From Streptomyces decoyicus (GTDB lineage: Bacteria > Actinomycetota > Actinomycetes > Streptomycetales > Streptomycetaceae): a DNA stretch of 64,000 nucleotides. Within the stretch, counting starts at the first letter, position 1. Every line of letters begins with the position of its first letter. A program made the translations under genes and the position numbers. The stretch is from assembly GCF_019880305.1 (NCBI RefSeq), contig NZ_CP082301.1, forward strand, positions 5,332,001 to 5,396,000, given 5' to 3'. This document shows positions 16,927-25,940 of the stretch, one piece after another. The notes under the pieces are model-generated. The model saw only the letters and a list, made by a program, of their open reading frames with translations, did no database searches and was not told the DNA's origin.

Positions 16927-18756
16927 GTGGCGCGCGACAACGCGGCTCCCACCCCCAAGCCCATCCCGACCCGTCACCAGGAGCTCACCTCCTGGGTCGA
17001 CGAGATCGCGGCGATCACCCAGCCCGACCGGGTCGTCTGGTGTGACGGCTCGGAGGCGGAGTACGAGCGTCTGTGCGAGGAGCTCGTCGACAAGGGCACG
17101 TTCAAGAAGCTCGACCCGATCAAGCGACCGAACTCGTACTACGCGGCCTCCGACCCCTCGGACGTGGCGCGGGTCGAGGACCGCACCTTCATCTGCTCCG
17201 AGAAGGAGGAGGACGCCGGCCCGACGAACCACTGGAAGGCACCCGCCGAGATGCGGGAGATCTTCGCAGGTGAGAAGGGTATTTTCCGCGGTTCGATGCG
17301 CGGCCGGACGATGTACGTCGTCCCGTTCTGCATGGGCCCGCTCGGCTCCTCGCTCTCCGCGATCGGTGTGGAAATCACCGACTCCGCCTATGTCGCGGTC
17401 TCCATGCGCACCATGACGCGCATGGGGCAGCCGGTGCTCGACGAGCTCGGCGAGGACGGCTTCTTCGTCAAGGCGGTGCACACCCTCGGTGCCCCGCTGG
17501 CCGAGGGCGAGGCCGACGTGCCGTGGCCGTGCAACTCCACCAAGTACATCTCGCACTTCCCCGAGGACCGCGAGATCTGGTCCTACGGCTCGGGCTACGG
17601 CGGCAACGCCCTGCTCGGCAAGAAGTGCTACGCGCTGCGTATCGCCTCCGTCATGGCGCGTGACGAGGGTTGGCTCGCCGAGCACATGCTGATCCTCAAG
17701 CTCACCCCGCCGCAGGGCGAGCCCAAGTACGTCGCCGCCGCCTTCCCGTCCGCCTGCGGCAAGACCAACCTCGCGATGCTGGAGCCCACGATCTCCGGCT
17801 GGACCGTCGAGACCATCGGCGACGACATCGCCTGGATGCGCTTCGGCGAGGACGGCCGCCTCTACGCGATCAACCCCGAGGCCGGATTCTTCGGCGTCGC
17901 GCCCGGCACCGGCGAGCACACCAACGCCAACGCCATGAAGACGATGTGGGGCAACTCCGTCTTCACCAACGTCGCGCTGACGGATGACGGCGACGTGTGG
18001 TGGGAGGGCATGACCGAGGAGAAGCCCGCGCACCTGACCGACTGGAAGGGCAACGACTGGACGCCGGAGTCCGAGACCCCGGCGGCCCACCCCAACGCCC
18101 GCTTCACCGTCCCGGCCGGCCAGTGCCCGATCATCGCGCCCGAGTGGGAGGACCCCAAGGGCGTGCCGATCTCGGCGATCCTCTTCGGTGGCCGTCGCGC
18201 CAGCGCCGTGCCGCTGGTGACCGAGTCGCTGACCTGGCAGCACGGCGTCTTCCTCGGCGCCAACGTCGCCAGCGAGAAGACCGCGGCGGCCGAGGGCAAG
18301 GTCGGCGAGCTGCGCCGCGACCCGTTCGCCATGCTGCCGTTCTGCGGTTACAACATGGGCGACTACATGGGGCATTGGGTCAAGGTCGGTGCCGACAAGG
18401 ACCAGGCCAAGCTGCCGAAGATCTACTACGTCAACTGGTTCCGCAAGGACGACAAGGGCCGCTTCGTGTGGCCGGGCTTCGGCGAGAACGGCCGGGTGCT
18501 CAAGTGGATCGTCGAGCGGCTGGACGGCAAGGCCGAGGGCGTCGAGACGCCCATCGGTGTGCTGCCGGCGAAGGGCTCGCTCGACACCGAGGGCCTGGAC
18601 CTGTCCGACGCCGAGCTCGACTTCCTGCTCACCGTCGACAAGGACGTGTGGCGCGAGGAGGCGGCGCTGATCCCCGAGCACCTCAACACCTTCGGTGACC
18701 ACACGCCGAAGGAGCTGTGGGACGAGTACCGCGCACTGGTCCAGCGGCTCGGCTAG
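16927..18756 (+). CDS. pckG: Phosphoenolpyruvate carboxykinase (GTP)
   Basis: 609 residues, the usual length of the GTP-dependent enzyme. It converts oxaloacetate plus GTP to PEP and CO2, the first step of gluconeogenesis from acids. Visible motifs are the kinase loop FPSACGKTNLAM (about 273-284), the substrate region NSTKYISHFP and GSGYGGNALLGKKC, and the GTP-side FGGRR. GTG 16927 has AGGAG 6 bases upstream; a longer frame exists but lacks a good start. Single gene, followed by a strong hairpin. Confidence 0.97.
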   Translation: MARDNAAPTPKPIPTRHQELTSWVDEIAAITQPDRVVWCDGSEAEYERLCEELVDKGTFKKLDPIKRPNSYYAASDPSDVARVEDRTFICSEKEEDAGPTNHWKAPAEMREIFAGEKGIFRGSMRGRTMYVVPFCMGPLGSSLSAIGVEITDSAYVAVSMRTMTRMGQPVLDELGEDGFFVKAVHTLGAPLAEGEADVPWPCNSTKYISHFPEDREIWSYGSGYGGNALLGKKCYALRIASVMARDEGWLAEHMLILKLTPPQGEPKYVAAAFPSACGKTNLAMLEPTISGWTVETIGDDIAWMRFGEDGRLYAINPEAGFFGVAPGTGEHTNANAMKTMWGNSVFTNVALTDDGDVWWEGMTEEKPAHLTDWKGNDWTPESETPAAHPNARFTVPAGQCPIIAPEWEDPKGVPISAILFGGRRASAVPLVTESLTWQHGVFLGANVASEKTAAAEGKVGELRRDPFAMLPFCGYNMGDYMGHWVKVGADKDQAKLPKIYYVNWFRKDDKGRFVWPGFGENGRVLKWIVERLDGKAEGVETPIGVLPAKGSLDTEGLDLSDAELDFLLTVDKDVWREEAALIPEHLNTFGDHTPKELWDEYRALVQRLG

Positions 18757-18778
18757 TCACCGCTGCGCACACCGCCAG

Positions 18779-18813
18779 GCCGGGGCCCCGCACGTACGGT
18801 GCGGGGCCCCGGC
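18779..18813 (+). terminator. Terminator hairpin after pckG
   Basis: 15-bp perfect inverted repeat (18779-18793, 18799-18813) with a 5-base loop, followed by TCGTTTG. Confidence 0.8.
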
Positions 18814-18922
18814 TCGTTTGCGGGGCTTCGGCGCCCCGCCGGCGTCCTGCTCCAGCGTTCTCATCCTTGAACAGAGTTCGGACTCTTGACCCTGTGTGGG
18901 GTGCCGGTCGAGGCTGAGGGTC

Positions 18923-20056
18923 ATGACCCTCACCACTGATCGCATCGTGACCGTCAGCGTCTCCTTCGTCCGGCTCCCGTTGCCCGAGCCGGTCAGTGAC
19001 GCCAAGGTGCTCACGGGCCGGCAGAAACCGCTCGTCGAGGTCGCGTTGGTCTTCGCGCGGATCGTCACCGAGGCCGGGCTGACGGGGCTGGGTTTCGGGT
19101 ATGCGAAGCGGGCGGGCGGTCCCGGGCTGTATGCGCACGCCCGCGAGATAGCGCCGGAGCTGATCGGCGAGGACCCCAGCGACATCGGGCGGCTCTGGCG
19201 GAAGCTGGTCTGGGCCGGCGCCTCGATGGGCCGCAGCGGGCTGGCCGTTCAGGCCGTCGCCGCCTTCGACATCGCCCTGTGGGACCTCAAGGCGCGGCGC
19301 GCGGGCCTGCCGCTCGCCAAGCTCCTCGGTGCCCACCGCTCCGCCGTGCCCTGCTACAACACCTCCGGCGGCTTTCTCTCCCTGCCCGTCGAACAGGTCC
19401 TGGAGAACGCCGATACGGCGCTGGCGCGGGGCATCGGCGGCATCAAGATCAAGGTGGGGCAGCCCGACCCGGCGGCCGACCTCCGGCGCGTCGAGACGGT
19501 ACGCGGTCACCTCGGCGACGGCGTCCCGATGATGGTGGACGCCAATCAGCAGTGGGACCGGGCCACCGCCCAGCGGATCGGGCGGACCCTGGAACAGTTC
19601 CAACTGGCCTGGATCGAGGAGCCGTTGGATGCGTACGACGCCGAGGGGCATGCCGCGCTGGCGGCGTCGCTCGATACCCCGGTGGCCACCGGCGAGATGC
19701 TCACCGGCGCCGAGGAGCACACCCGGCTGATCGAGGCGGGCGCCGCGGACTTCGTCCAGCCGGACGCACCGCGGGTCGGTGGGATCACCCCGTTCCTGCG
19801 GGTGATGGCGCTCGCGGACCACAAGGGGCTGAGCCTGGCGCCGCACTTCGTGATGGAGGTCCATCTGCATCTGGCCGCGGCCTACCCGGGGACCGCCTGG
19901 GTCGAGCACTTCGACTGGCTGGAGCCGCTGTTCCAGGAGCGGCTGGAGCTGCGCGACGGCCGGATGTGCGTACCGGACCGGCCGGGGCTGGGCCTCTCGC
20001 TGAGTGACCGGGCGATGGCCTGGACCGTGGAACGGTGCGAGGCGTCGGCCGGTTGA
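18923..20056 (+). CDS. Enolase-superfamily sugar-acid dehydratase, L-talarate/galactarate dehydratase-like
   Basis: 377 residues. The mandelate racemase subgroup layout is clear: KIKVGQPDP supplies the KxK-type base, VDANQQWDR, WIEEPLDA and ATGEMLTGAEEH supply the three metal ligands (D, E, E), and LAPHFVMEVHLHL carries the catalytic His. The text matches the TalrD/GalrD group that dehydrates galactarate or talarate to a 2-keto-3-deoxy acid. ATG 18923 has GAGGG just upstream. No aldolase is adjacent; the KDG-kinase-like gene at 27457 could take a related product (inference). Confidence 0.85.
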   Translation: MTLTTDRIVTVSVSFVRLPLPEPVSDAKVLTGRQKPLVEVALVFARIVTEAGLTGLGFGYAKRAGGPGLYAHAREIAPELIGEDPSDIGRLWRKLVWAGASMGRSGLAVQAVAAFDIALWDLKARRAGLPLAKLLGAHRSAVPCYNTSGGFLSLPVEQVLENADTALARGIGGIKIKVGQPDPAADLRRVETVRGHLGDGVPMMVDANQQWDRATAQRIGRTLEQFQLAWIEEPLDAYDAEGHAALAASLDTPVATGEMLTGAEEHTRLIEAGAADFVQPDAPRVGGITPFLRVMALADHKGLSLAPHFVMEVHLHLAAAYPGTAWVEHFDWLEPLFQERLELRDGRMCVPDRPGLGLSLSDRAMAWTVERCEASAG

Positions 20057-20179
20057 AGAAGGTCCGGCCGGGATGGGCCGGTGGAGTGACGCCGGGACCG
20101 GGTGCGGGGGCGGCCGAGGGGGCACGGGCCCGTCCTGGGCCCGCGGTTCACGCCGCGGACCGTCCGTCCCGCCCGCGGC

Positions 20180-20635
20180 TCACGCCGTGGCGAGGTCCCG
20201 GTCCCGCAGCGGTGCGGCATGGGCCTCCATGCGCTCCGCCGTCAGCGCCATCGCCGCGGCATCGCCACGGGACGTGGCGACCGCCAGGGCGTTGCCCGCG
20301 AGGGTGTGGGCGCGCTGGTGAAGGGCCTCGGTCCGGGACGGGCTGCTGTCGTCGGAGGGCTCGGCACGCAGCGGGTAGTGGCCACCGTTCAGCCGCGCGA
20401 CCTGCTCGGCGATGCGCTCGGCCGCGGCGGCCAGCGCGGCACCGTCCGACGCGGCACCGTCCGGGGTGCCGCCGGCGTCCCGGACGGCCCGTGCGTGCAG
20501 CTCGTCGGTGACGGTGAGCAGCGCGGTCAGCTGTCCGGCGAGCCGGATGTCCAGCTCCTCCTCGCGGGAGCGGTGCGGAACCTCCGGGGCGGCGGCCATG
20601 GTGTGGACCGACTTGGTGCGGATCGGTTCGTACAT
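20180..20635 (-). CDS. Hypothetical helical protein
   Basis: 151 residues, no signal peptide or membrane segment, mostly charged alpha-helix with Ala-rich heptads (about 26-75 and 100-140). I do not recognise the family. AGGAGG lies 8 bases before ATG 20635. Its promoter contains a perfect 15-bp palindrome, so expression is probably under a dedicated repressor. It follows alaT on the same strand but is separated by that operator region. Confidence 0.7.
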   Translation of the reverse strand: MYEPIRTKSVHTMAAAPEVPHRSREEELDIRLAGQLTALLTVTDELHARAVRDAGGTPDGAASDGAALAAAAERIAEQVARLNGGHYPLRAEPSDDSSPSRTEALHQRAHTLAGNALAVATSRGDAAAMALTAERMEAHAAPLRDRDLATA

Positions 20636-20674
20636 GGGACGGCCTCCTGAAGACGTCTAGGAGGCCATCCTAGC

Positions 20675-20689
20675 TTAGACACTGTCTAA
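20675..20689. promoter_or_regulatory. Perfect 15-bp palindrome upstream of the hypothetical gene at 20180-20635
   Basis: TTAGACACTGTCTAA is symmetric around its central base. Read on the minus strand it is followed at once by a -10-like TAGGAT, so a bound protein would block the promoter. No regulator gene is adjacent. Confidence 0.6.
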
Positions 20690-20719
20690 AGTTGTGGACT
20701 GTATAGAAATCGCTCCGGC

Positions 20720-21931
20720 TCAGTACTGTCCGTAACCGTCGAGGAAGGAGCCGATGCGGGTGACGGCATCCGTCAGGTCGTCCTTGCTGGGCAGGGTGAC
20801 CAGGCGGAAGTGATCCGGCTCCGGCCAGTTGAAGCCGGTGCCGTGGACGATCATGATCTTCTCGGCGCGCAGCAGATCGAGCACCATCTGCCGGTCGTCC
20901 TTGACCTTGTAGACGTGGGGGTCCAGCCGGGGGAAGGCGTACAGCGCGCCCTTCGGCTTGACGCAGCTGACGCCGGGGATCTGCGTCAGCAGCTCGTACG
21001 CCGTGTCGCGCTGCTCCAGCAGCCGGCCGCCGGGCAGCACCAGCTCGTTGATCGACTGACGGCCGCCGAGGGCGGTGGCCACCGCGTGCTGGGCCGGCAT
21101 ATTGGCGCACAGCCGCATGTTGGCGAGGATCGTCAGCCCCTCGATGTACGAGGAGGCGTGCGCCTTCGGGCCGCAGACCGCCATCCAGCCGCTGCGGTAG
21201 CCCGCCACCCGGTACGACTTCGACAGCCCGTTGAAGGTCAGGGTCAGCAGGTCGGGGGCGAGCGAGGCGAACGGGGTGTGGGTGACGCCGTCGTAAAGGA
21301 TCTTGTCGTAGATCTCGTCGGCGCAGACGATGAGGTTGTGCCTGCGGGCTATCTCCGCGATGCCGCGCAGCAGCTCGTCGTCATATACGGCACCCGTGGG
21401 GTTGTTGGGGTTGATGACGACGATGGCCTTGGTGCGGTCGGTGACCTTGCGCTCGATGTCGGCGAGGTCCGGCATCCAGTCGGCCTGCTCGTCGCAGCGG
21501 TAGTGCACGGCCGTGCCGCCGGAGAGGGAGACGGACGCCGTCCACAGCGGGTAGTCCGGGGCCGGTACCAGCACCTCGTCGCCGTCGTCCAGCAGCGCCT
21601 GCATCGACATCTGGATCAGCTCGGAGACGCCGTTGCCGAGGTAGATGTCGTCGACGGAGAGGTCGATGCCCTTGGTCTGGTAGTGCTGCATCACCGCGCG
21701 GCGGGCGGAGAGCAGGCCCTTGGCGTCGCCGTAGCCGTGTGCCGTGCCGACGGACCGGAGGATGTCCTCCAGGATCTCGGGCGGGCACTCGAAGCCGAAC
21801 GCCGCCGGGTTGCCGGTGTTGAGCTTGAGGATGCGGTGACCCGCCGCCTCCAGCCGCATGGCCTCCTCGAGCACCGGGCCACGGATTTCGTAGCAGACGT
21901 TGGCGAGCTTCGTTGACTGGATCACCTGCAT
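20720..21931 (-). CDS. alaT: Alanine aminotransferase, AlaT-type (class I/II PLP enzyme)
   Basis: 403 residues from ATG 21931 (MQVIQSTKLANVCYEIRGPV), the start matching known family members; AAGGTGG lies upstream. It transfers amino groups between alanine/glutamate and pyruvate/2-oxoglutarate. PLP-site features are YPLWTASV, NPNNPTG, DEIYDKILYDG and the Schiff-base lysine in NGLSKSYRVAGYRSGW, with the carboxylate-binding Arg near DHFRLVTLP. Confidence 0.93.
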   Translation of the reverse strand: MQVIQSTKLANVCYEIRGPVLEEAMRLEAAGHRILKLNTGNPAAFGFECPPEILEDILRSVGTAHGYGDAKGLLSARRAVMQHYQTKGIDLSVDDIYLGNGVSELIQMSMQALLDDGDEVLVPAPDYPLWTASVSLSGGTAVHYRCDEQADWMPDLADIERKVTDRTKAIVVINPNNPTGAVYDDELLRGIAEIARRHNLIVCADEIYDKILYDGVTHTPFASLAPDLLTLTFNGLSKSYRVAGYRSGWMAVCGPKAHASSYIEGLTILANMRLCANMPAQHAVATALGGRQSINELVLPGGRLLEQRDTAYELLTQIPGVSCVKPKGALYAFPRLDPHVYKVKDDRQMVLDLLRAEKIMIVHGTGFNWPEPDHFRLVTLPSKDDLTDAVTRIGSFLDGYGQY

Positions 21932-22138
21932 GTCCGCCACCTTACGGCCGCGTAACGGCACCCGCCCGGTGTTTTTCCCCACGTTGGTCAGCGGACGGTG
22001 TGGGGTGTGTCACGCGTAGTGACGCTCTGTGGCCGGTCGTCGCGGTGCCGCTCCCGGGGGCACTGCTGATTCCGCGGCGCCCGGTGATTCCGCGGAGTGC
22101 CGGGCGGGCGGGAGCGCGGCTCGGTACGCTCCGGGCGC

Positions 22139-24073
22139 ATGTCCACCTCGGCGCCCTTACCCCCGCCCGTCTCGCCGTTCTCCGGTACGCCCGCCCCCTC
22201 GCCGCGCGGCCCCTTCGTGCTGCTCAACGACGAACCGGTGGCCGAGTCCGGCGCGGATCTGCTCGGCGTCGGCCGGGCCGCCCGCCAGCTGGCCGGGCTG
22301 CTGGTCGCCTCCCGCGCCTCCACCCCGTTCACGCTCGCCGTCGACGCCGGCTGGGGGATGGGCAAGAGCAGCTTGATGCGGCTGGTCGACGCGGAGCTGG
22401 CACACGCCCCCGAGGTGCACACCGTCTGGTACAACGCCTGGACCTCCCAGGGCGCCGATGCGCTGGAGGGGCTGATCAAGTCCGTCCTGATGCGGTTCGA
22501 CCGGCGGGTGCTGCGGCGGGCGCTGCAACGGATCTCCGAGCGGCGTGCGCTGCTGCGGGCCGTCCGCGCGGTGACGACGGTCGCCGCCGGGCCGCTCGGG
22601 GCGGCCGGACTGGTCGACGAGCTGTGGAAGACCCTGTCCGTCAACTCCCAGGCCCGCAACGAGATGCGCGGTGCGATCGGCGAACTGGTGCAGGAGTGGT
22701 CGCAGACCGATGACTTCCGGCCGCGCCGGCTGCTGGTCGTCTTCATCGACGACCTCGACCGCTGTCCGGAGGAGACGGTGCTCGCGGTCTGTGAGGCGGT
22801 GAAGGTCTATCTGGACGTGCCGGGCCTGGAGTTCGTCATCGGGTGCGACCGGTCGGCGCTGGCGCCCAACGGGCTGTTACGCGATCTGTCCCCCGCCGCC
22901 TCGGCGTTCATGGAGAAGATCTTCCAGACGAGCTACCGCATTCCGGTGGCGGACCAGCAGGGCGTGCGGGCGTACATCGACTGGTGCGCCCGGACCGTCG
23001 GGATCGATCAGCTCCTGGACGAGCGGCTGACCACGATGCTCGCGGAGCGCTCGGCCCGTAACCCCCGCCGCATCAAGCGCCTGGTGAACGGCTTCGTGCT
23101 GGAGGCGACGCTCAATCCGATGTGGGACGACTTCGCGCCCGAGGCGGTGGTCAGGACGTTGCTGCTCCAGTACTTCTACCCCGACTTCTACCGGATGGTG
23201 GCCGGGGCCGCCGGGTCCGGCGCGGGCGATGTGATCGCCGAGTTCCGTACCTACCGGGAGGTGCGCCGCCTGCTGCGGACGCCCGACCCGATCCCCGTGG
23301 CGGAGCTGTCGACGGTGACCCGCTTCCTGCGGGAGCACGACCTGCCGGAACAGGACGCGGACGGCCGGGACGCGATGCTGAGCCGGCTGGAGCGCCAACT
23401 GCCCAGCGGCTTCCCGGAGATGGTGCGCGACCAGGAGTTCACCTCGCTGATCGACGGCTTGGTGGCGCTGCCCCGGTCCGAGGAGCTGCTGCGGCGCTTG
23501 CGCGAGGGGGCCGAGCTCCCGGCCGCTGTGGAGCCGGAGCCCGCCGCGTACGTCCAGTCGCTCCCGCCTCGGGCGCAGCCGCCGGCGGGGGCGTACGGGG
23601 CGATGCCGGCGGGGGCGTACGGGGCGATGCCGGCGGGGGCGTACGGTGCGATGCCGGCGGGCCGGGCGGCGACGCCCCGCGCGGACGTCGCGCCGCTGCG
23701 GTATGTGCGCATCCTCTGGGTGGACGACCACCCGCGGAACAACGAGTCCCTGGTCAACGCCTTCCGGGCGGCGGGTGCGGTGGTGCGGATCGCCGAGGAT
23801 TCCGCAGCCGCCGACGCCGCCCTCGCCGTCGAGCGGCCGACGCTGATCGTCTCCGACATCGAGCGGGACGGCAATCCACGGGAGGGCCTGGAGCACCTGG
23901 CACGCCTGCGGCGCGACGGCCGCTACGACGGCCCGTTCGTCTTCTACGCGGGCCGTGTCACCCCGGAACGTTCGGCGGTGGCCGAGGAGTTGGGGGCGCA
24001 TCTGACGAGCAGCGGACCCGAGATCGAGCTGCTGGTCCTGCGCGCGGCCGAGGCGGAACGGCCCCTTCCCTGA
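22139..24073 (+). CDS. KAP-family P-loop NTPase fused to a receiver-like domain; contains a TTA codon
   Basis: 644 residues. The KAP NTPase domain (about 25-400) has Walker A GWGMGKSS with K76 and Walker B VVFIDDLDRCPEE with D204/D205. A Pro/Ala linker with three perfect PAGAYGAM repeats (about 482-505) leads to a C-terminal receiver-like fold (about 522-635): acidic pair D529/D530 in ILWVDDHPRNNES, candidate phospho-acceptor D573 in LIVSDIER; the usual C-terminal receiver Lys is not evident. KAP proteins are patchily distributed and include phage-exclusion PifA. In-frame TTA at 22877-22879 implies bldA-dependent translation. Lone gene, convergent with the next. Confidence 0.85.
   Translation: MSTSAPLPPPVSPFSGTPAPSPRGPFVLLNDEPVAESGADLLGVGRAARQLAGLLVASRASTPFTLAVDAGWGMGKSSLMRLVDAELAHAPEVHTVWYNAWTSQGADALEGLIKSVLMRFDRRVLRRALQRISERRALLRAVRAVTTVAAGPLGAAGLVDELWKTLSVNSQARNEMRGAIGELVQEWSQTDDFRPRRLLVVFIDDLDRCPEETVLAVCEAVKVYLDVPGLEFVIGCDRSALAPNGLLRDLSPAASAFMEKIFQTSYRIPVADQQGVRAYIDWCARTVGIDQLLDERLTTMLAERSARNPRRIKRLVNGFVLEATLNPMWDDFAPEAVVRTLLLQYFYPDFYRMVAGAAGSGAGDVIAEFRTYREVRRLLRTPDPIPVAELSTVTRFLREHDLPEQDADGRDAMLSRLERQLPSGFPEMVRDQEFTSLIDGLVALPRSEELLRRLREGAELPAAVEPEPAAYVQSLPPRAQPPAGAYGAMPAGAYGAMPAGAYGAMPAGRAATPRADVAPLRYVRILWVDDHPRNNESLVNAFRAAGAVVRIAEDSAAADAALAVERPTLIVSDIERDGNPREGLEHLARLRRDGRYDGPFVFYAGRVTPERSAVAEELGAHLTSSGPEIELLVLRAAEAERPLP
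23582..23653. repeat. 24-bp tandem repeat, three units, inside the KAP-receiver gene
   Basis: Units start at 23582, 23606 and 23630; the first two are identical and the third differs by one base. They encode PAGAYGAM three times in the linker, so copy-number change would stay in frame. Confidence 0.9.
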
Positions 24074-24097
24074 CCCGGGCCGGGGCAGGGGGCACGT

Positions 24098-25732
24098 CTA
24101 CCCCCGGCCCGCCGCCGTCCGCCGTACCGCCCGCCCCGCCAGGACATCCGTCCGCCGGCCGTCCGCCATCACGAACCGGCCGTCGATCAGGACGTGCGGA
24201 ATGCCGGCGGGCAGGGTGCGCGGGGCGTCGAAGGTGGACCCGGCGGCGACCGTTCCGGGGTCGAAGAGGACCAGGTCGGCGCGGTAGCCCTCCCGGACGA
24301 GACCGCGGTCGGGGAGCCGCAGGCGGGCGGCCGGGCGGCCGGTCAGATGGGCGACGCACTCCTCCAGCGACAGCACCCCCAGCTCGCGGACGTACCGGCC
24401 GAGGTACTGGGGGAAGGTGCCGTACGCGCGCGGATGCGGCTTGTGGCCCTGGAGGATGCCGTCGCTGCCGCCGGTGTGCACCCGGTGGCGCATGATCCGG
24501 CGGACGTTGTCCTCGTGGCCGACGTGCTGGAGGATCGTCGAGCCCAGGCGGTCCTCGATCAGCAGACGCCGGGCGGTCGCCCACGGCTCCTCGCCGCGCT
24601 CCGCCGCGCTGCCGGCGAGCGTCTTGCCGACGTAGCCGTCCAGAGCGGGGTCCGCGACACCGGAGATCTCGATGGTGTCCCATTCGATGGGCACGCCGTG
24701 ACAGCCGTCCGCGCCCTCCACCTCCATGACCCGGCGGATCCGCTCGGCCGTCGCGTCGTCCCGGAGGCGGTCCAGGATCGCCGCCGGGCCGCCCTCGCTC
24801 GCCCAGCTCGGCAGCATCGCGACCAGGGTCGTACAGCCGGGGGTGTAGGGGTAGGTGTCGAGAGTGATGTCCGCGCCGGCGTCCAGCGCGCCGTCCAGGA
24901 GCGTGAGCAGCTCGGGCGCGCGGCCCTTGTTGACGCCGAAGTTCATGGTGGCGTGCGCCAGATGCAGCGCACAGCCGGCCTCACGGGTGAGGGCCACCAT
25001 CTCCTCGTACGCCTGGAGGGCGCCCGCCCCGTAGGAGCGGTGGTGCGGGCAGTAGTAGCCGTCGTAGCGGGCCACCACCCGGCACAGTTCGGTCAGTTCC
25101 GCGTCGGAGGCGTACATGCCGGGGGTGTAGGTCAGGCCGGAGGAAAGCCCCACCGCGCCCTGTTCCAGGCCCTCGGCGACCAGTTGCTTCATCCGCGTCA
25201 GCTCGTCGGGGGTGGCGGGACGGTCGTCCCAGCCGAGGGCGAGCATCCGGACGGTGCCCTGCGGGATGAGGTAGGCGGCGTTGACGGCGATGCCGTTGCC
25301 GTCGAAGCCGTGGTCGAGGCGGTCGAGGTAGCCGCCCACCGTGCGCCAGCTGAAGTCGACCGAGGTGTCGCCGGGGCCGCCGCCGTTCCAGCCGGTGATC
25401 TGGGTCCGGACCTCGGCGAGGGTCCGGTCGTCGACGGGCGCGTACGACAGGCCGTCCTGGCCGAGGACTTCGAGGGTCACGCCCTGGGCGGCCTTCGCCT
25501 CGTGCGCGGGGTCACGCAGCAGCGCGAGGTCGCTGTGCGCATGCATATCGATGAAGCCGGGGGAGAGGGCGAGGCCGTGGCCGTCCACCACGCGGGCGGC
25601 GCCCGGCCGCGGGCCGCCGTCCGTCTCGCGGTGGATCCCGGCGATCCGGCCGTCGGCCAGGGCGACATCGGCGCGGTAGGACGGACCGCCGGACCCGTCG
25701 ATGACGCGTACGTCGCGGAGCACGGTGTCCAT
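24098..25732 (-). CDS. N-acyl-D-amino-acid deacylase (D-aminoacylase)
   Basis: 544 residues. Amidohydrolase superfamily enzyme that removes the acyl group from N-acyl-D-amino acids. Metal-site text: IDMHAHSDLALL (HxH), CPHHRSYG, ALHLAHATMN, and the late Asp in TGGSDGILQGHKPHPRAYGTFP. The start MDTVLRDVRVIDGSGG is normal for the family; the longer frame upstream is not. It lies downstream of the PLP dehydratase-like gene on the same strand with a 208-bp gap, and its product, a free D-amino acid, would suit that enzyme. Confidence 0.93.
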   Translation of the reverse strand: MDTVLRDVRVIDGSGGPSYRADVALADGRIAGIHRETDGGPRPGAARVVDGHGLALSPGFIDMHAHSDLALLRDPAHEAKAAQGVTLEVLGQDGLSYAPVDDRTLAEVRTQITGWNGGGPGDTSVDFSWRTVGGYLDRLDHGFDGNGIAVNAAYLIPQGTVRMLALGWDDRPATPDELTRMKQLVAEGLEQGAVGLSSGLTYTPGMYASDAELTELCRVVARYDGYYCPHHRSYGAGALQAYEEMVALTREAGCALHLAHATMNFGVNKGRAPELLTLLDGALDAGADITLDTYPYTPGCTTLVAMLPSWASEGGPAAILDRLRDDATAERIRRVMEVEGADGCHGVPIEWDTIEISGVADPALDGYVGKTLAGSAAERGEEPWATARRLLIEDRLGSTILQHVGHEDNVRRIMRHRVHTGGSDGILQGHKPHPRAYGTFPQYLGRYVRELGVLSLEECVAHLTGRPAARLRLPDRGLVREGYRADLVLFDPGTVAAGSTFDAPRTLPAGIPHVLIDGRFVMADGRRTDVLAGRAVRRTAAGRG

Positions 25733-25940
25733 GGCGGGGACTGCCTTTCTCGGTGCCTGGGCCGATGTGCCGCGGCCCCTCGGGAGGGGGACCAGGAGCC
25801 GTGGGGCCTTCGGTCCTCGGTGCCCCGGCCACGGGGCGGGGGGCCGGCGGTGCGCGCCGCGGGGGATCGGCACGCACCGCCGGGGTCGGGAGGGGGCGGG
25901 CAGGTCCTTGCCCCCTGGTCTGGAAGAAGGTGCGGATGGT

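Noticed and set aside
16915..18702. 595-codon minus-strand frame opposite pckG
   Set aside because: Antisense shadow of an unmistakable PEP carboxykinase gene.
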